Shown here: positions 61,846 through 64,000 of the stretch, in pieces | Numbering within the stretch: position 1 is the first letter of the stretch | Layout of the letters: each line of letters begins with the position of its first letter | NCBI GenBank assembly: GCA_963575745.1 | Contig: CAUYUJ010016484.1 | Coordinates: 211,696 to 275,695 of the forward strand | Reading direction: 5' to 3' | From: Prorocentrum cordatum | Taxonomy: Eukaryota; Sar; Dinophyceae; Prorocentrales; Prorocentraceae | DNA: 64,000 bases | Position numbers and translations under genes: made by a program | The notes under the pieces: model-generated | What the model was told of the DNA's origin: nothing | Database searches by the model: none | The model's input: only the letters and a program-made list of their open reading frames with translations

Positions 61846-63797
61846 CGCTGAAGATCACCAGCAGCATTCTCTGGCAGTGATGTTCGGAGCAGCCAGGCCG
61901 AAAAACAAGGGAGTGATGACCAAGGCGCCCGCAGCGAAGCCCCGTGGGAAAGCTAAGCTATCGGGGACGCAGATGACACTGACTGGACAGCGTGTGCCGC
62001 CGCTCGCATTGACCGACGCAGGGCCGCCGAAGGCACGCGGGAAAAGCAAAGGTAAGCACCCCGCAGCGTTGAGGACGGCTCGCAAAGCTGCGTCAGCCGC
62101 AGCTCCCGCCGAATAACTGCCTCCTCAGGGCGCAGCGGCTTTGCCACCAGAGCCGGACGACGCAGCGTCAGAGGCGGCATCGGGCTCCGAGGAGCGCGGC
62201 GACGAGATTGGCTCCGAGCTCGGCGTCAAACAGGAGGAGCTTGAGAGTGCCAAGCGTGAGCTTGAGGAGGAAGAGGCTCCACCGCAGGGCGCGGTAGCCA
62301 AGGTTGAGAGGCACTCGCCCGATGCTGCATACACGAATGAAGAGCGCTCGCCCGAGGCGGCAGCGCCGCAGGCGGAGGAGGAGGAGGCAGCTCAGGACGA
62401 ACAGTTGGAGGGTGATCCGCCAGCAGGCGCTCGCCAGGTAGGGGAGTTCGTGGAGGTGCATGGCATCGGGGATAGCATCGTGCGTTGCAACCGCTGCTGT
62501 CGCACGGCAAAGGAGTGCAACTACAGGATCAAAGCGAAGGGTCAGTCGGCTTACCAGTGCGACGCGCGCAACACGAACGGGGTGCGCTTTTCTCGGAGGT
62601 TCGGACAGTGGCCGCCAAAGTGTTTCGCTAAAGTGAAGAGTGTGTTCAAGCAGCAGTTCTACAAGGATCTGGCATGATATCCTGGGCTCTCGAACCTCGA
62701 TCGCATTGAAGCCTTCGTGGTCAGCTCAATCACTGTCCAACGGATGGAGGAGGGGCGCGTCCGCAAGGGTGGCAAGTACCTTCCGCTGAGGAAGTGGGCG
62801 CACGACGGCTTCGACGCGAAAAAGATCGAAGATCATGTGCAGGATAAGAGGTGGAACCCTGATCTCGGGGAGTGGACGTAGAGGCCGCAATTGGAGGCGG
62901 CCTGGAGCGAGACAGTGGAGGCCGCAGTGCGCAGCGAGCTGTACACCGATAAGAGGACGCAGGCGAAGCAGAGCGGCCCGCGGGCAGCGGCCTCGACGGG
63001 CGTCGCAGAGCACGGCGGCGACAAGGGCGACAGAAGCGACGAGAGCGACAAGTCCAGATCCAGGCGGCGCCGCAGGCGCAGGTCTGACAGCCGCAGGAGG
63101 AGGAGGCGCAGCATGAGCAGGCGCGACAGCAGGGGCAGGCGCGACAGCAGGAGCAGACGCCGCGACAGACGTCGCGACACCACCCGCAGCAGGAGCCGCT
63201 CGCGCGGCGACCGCGACAGGAGCAAGAGCCGCCGCAAGGGCAGGAGCAAGAGCCGCGGCAAGAGCAAGGACAGGAGCAAGAGCAGGCCGTTGGGGGGTTC
63301 AACGCAGGGGTGTCGCCTGGGCTTCGCATTCGTTTTCGGTTTCCGTTCAACTCTTCAGGTTCGGATCGGGTTATTGATTTCGCTCGGCTCGAAGTGTTGT
63401 CAATTTCGGACAACCCCGAAGGCTCCGCAGGGATAAGGACGCTGAGAAGGAGCGGAGGCGACAGGAAGCGAGGGAGAAGGCCGAGCAGGCCAAGAAGGAG
63501 ACGCAGGAGAAAAACCTGGCGCTGAAGTGGATCGGCACCGCAACGAGGCTCGAGACAGAGCTGGACGGGTACCTCGAGCATGAGAAGGCGGACAAGGTGC
63601 CGTCATGGGCTGTGAAGAACGCGAAGGCGGCGAGGAAGTCTGTTGCAGTCATGAAGGCGGTGGCGCAGAAGCGCGTGCACAGCGGCGTGGCGTTGACGAT
63701 CACGCAGGACGAGGCCATCAGCATCCAGAAGGATGCGAGCTCGGCGGCGAGGGCCATCGCGGGGATGCTCAAGGAGGCGCAGAAGCACAGCACCTGA
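61829..63797 (+). CDS. Gene 4: three-exon gene with two in-frame stops; Cys-motif, Arg/Ser-rich, coiled-coil protein (~579 codons)
   Basis: Proposed exons are 61829-62051, 62136-63285 and 63431-63797. Intron 1 is GTAAGC...GCGCAG (phase 1) and intron 2 is GCCGTT...CCGCAG (phase 2). A phase-0 alternative for intron 1 (62063-62128) is possible. The protein has a basic N-terminus and an acidic stretch (ESAKRELEEEEA). A Cys cluster (VRCNRCC...EC...YQCDAR) and FGQWPPKCF follow, then KYLPLRKW...GFDAKKIED...LGEWT. An Arg/Ser-rich region (about 377-458) and a C-terminal coiled coil (RREKAEQAKKE-like to AGMLKEAQKHST) complete it. From memory this order matches a large dinoflagellate family of unknown function. 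TGA at 62675-62677 and TAG at 62879-62881 interrupt the family-like sequence without any frame change. It may be a young pseudogene, carry sequence errors, or be recoded. Confidence 0.72.
62052..62135 (+). other. Gene 4 intron 1 (GT-AG, 84 nt, position provisional)
   Basis: Canonical AAAG|GTAAGC donor. The acceptor GGCGCAG (ending 62135) keeps the downstream frame; the CCTCAG ending at 62128 would need a different donor. An in-frame TAA at 62114 shows that some splicing is required. Confidence 0.5.
63286..63430 (+). other. Gene 4 intron 2 (GC-AG, 145 nt)
   Basis: AGCAG|GCCGTT at the donor and GGCTCCGCAG|G at the acceptor. Removing it moves the frame from the Arg/Ser-rich exon to DKDAEKERRRQEA, which continues the charged composition. 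Confidence 0.65.
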
Positions 63798-64000
63798 GCG
63801 CCCCATGGTGGCCCAGTACATCATGAAGTACGGCCTGAAAAAGGTGGCGAAGGACCCGAATAAGCCGCGGCCGCTGGGCCGCTCGTGAGCAGGGGCGGCA
63901 GTTGGGCCGCTCCTGACGAGGTGTGTGATTTCGTACAATTGTTATTGTTGGTGAAACAACATTTCCACCGCCACCCCACTCGTTACCACCGCAGCCCTTC
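63798..64000 (+). other. 3' flank of gene 4 with a 28-codon ORF
   Basis: ATG 63805 to TGA 63891 encodes a short basic peptide (MVAQYIMKYGLKKVAKDPNK...). It overlaps no stop of gene 4 but lies only 8 nt after it in another frame. It could be 3' UTR or a frameshifted tail. The rest, to the window end, shows nothing. Confidence 0.35.

Noticed and set aside
1-64000. Dinoflagellate spliced-leader relic at gene starts
   Set aside because: I looked for the SL tail ending TTTTGGCTCAAG upstream of the four genes and elsewhere and did not find it, so gene 3 cannot be called a trans-spliced retrocopy on that basis.

Overview
This window looks like nuclear DNA of a dinoflagellate. The evidence is four lineage-typical protein genes read in one direction at the right end, short introns with GC-AG as well as GT-AG borders, a retroelement whose C-terminal cysteine domain I know only from dinoflagellates, and very heavy microsatellite load in GC-rich sequence. 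The species is not resolved; a large, simple-repeat-rich genome such as Prorocentrum would fit. I saw no DinoSL 22-mer, rRNA or tRNA gene.

Positions 1-54,400 are a gene-poor repeat desert. It holds (1) trinucleotide tracts, mostly GGA/CCT and GAC; (2) many unrelated minisatellites, including a 3.9 kb array of about 125-bp units (14.6-18.5 kb), a 1.1 kb GGTAAT-like array (30.5-31.6 kb), a degenerate ~100-bp array (36.0-37.5 kb), a 77-bp array (37.7-38.5 kb), a GGGTCGC array (43.0-44.1 kb) and a 90-bp array (51.1-52.6 kb); and (3) about ten families of short, 120-220 bp, interspersed repeats, most with terminal inverted repeats (MITE-like), in two to six copies each and sometimes nested. No transposase is visible for any of them. 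The one sizeable coding relic is a non-LTR retrotransposon reverse transcriptase/RNase H (6592-10154), broken by a one-base frameshift inside RNase H and lacking an endonuclease.

An AT-rich stretch (54,383-54,650) separates the desert from a gene cluster on the + strand. The cluster has a 4-exon gene (55556-57655), a 2-exon gene (58419-59463), an intronless gene (60017-60655) and a 3-exon gene (61829-63797). All four start codons sit in GCCATGG. From memory, three encode proteins resembling families that are greatly expanded in dinoflagellates and of unknown function: a helical N-domain plus basic linker plus short C-terminal domain; a Cys/His motif plus coiled coil; and a Cys motif plus FGxWPP plus Arg/Ser-rich plus coiled-coil protein. 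The last carries two in-frame stop codons (TGA and TAG) inside otherwise conserved sequence.

The most interesting unexplained signal is a set of about 25 short palindromes, GGCGG-(4-5 nt)-CCGCC, clustered in the 5' flank of each of the four genes and in one intron. A companion form, AGCGG-(5 nt)-CCGCT, changes both arms together, and one palindrome ends exactly at a start codon. This looks like a repeated hairpin or dyad element tied to genes. The introns also show introner-like marks: direct repeats at the splice borders and an internal foldback.
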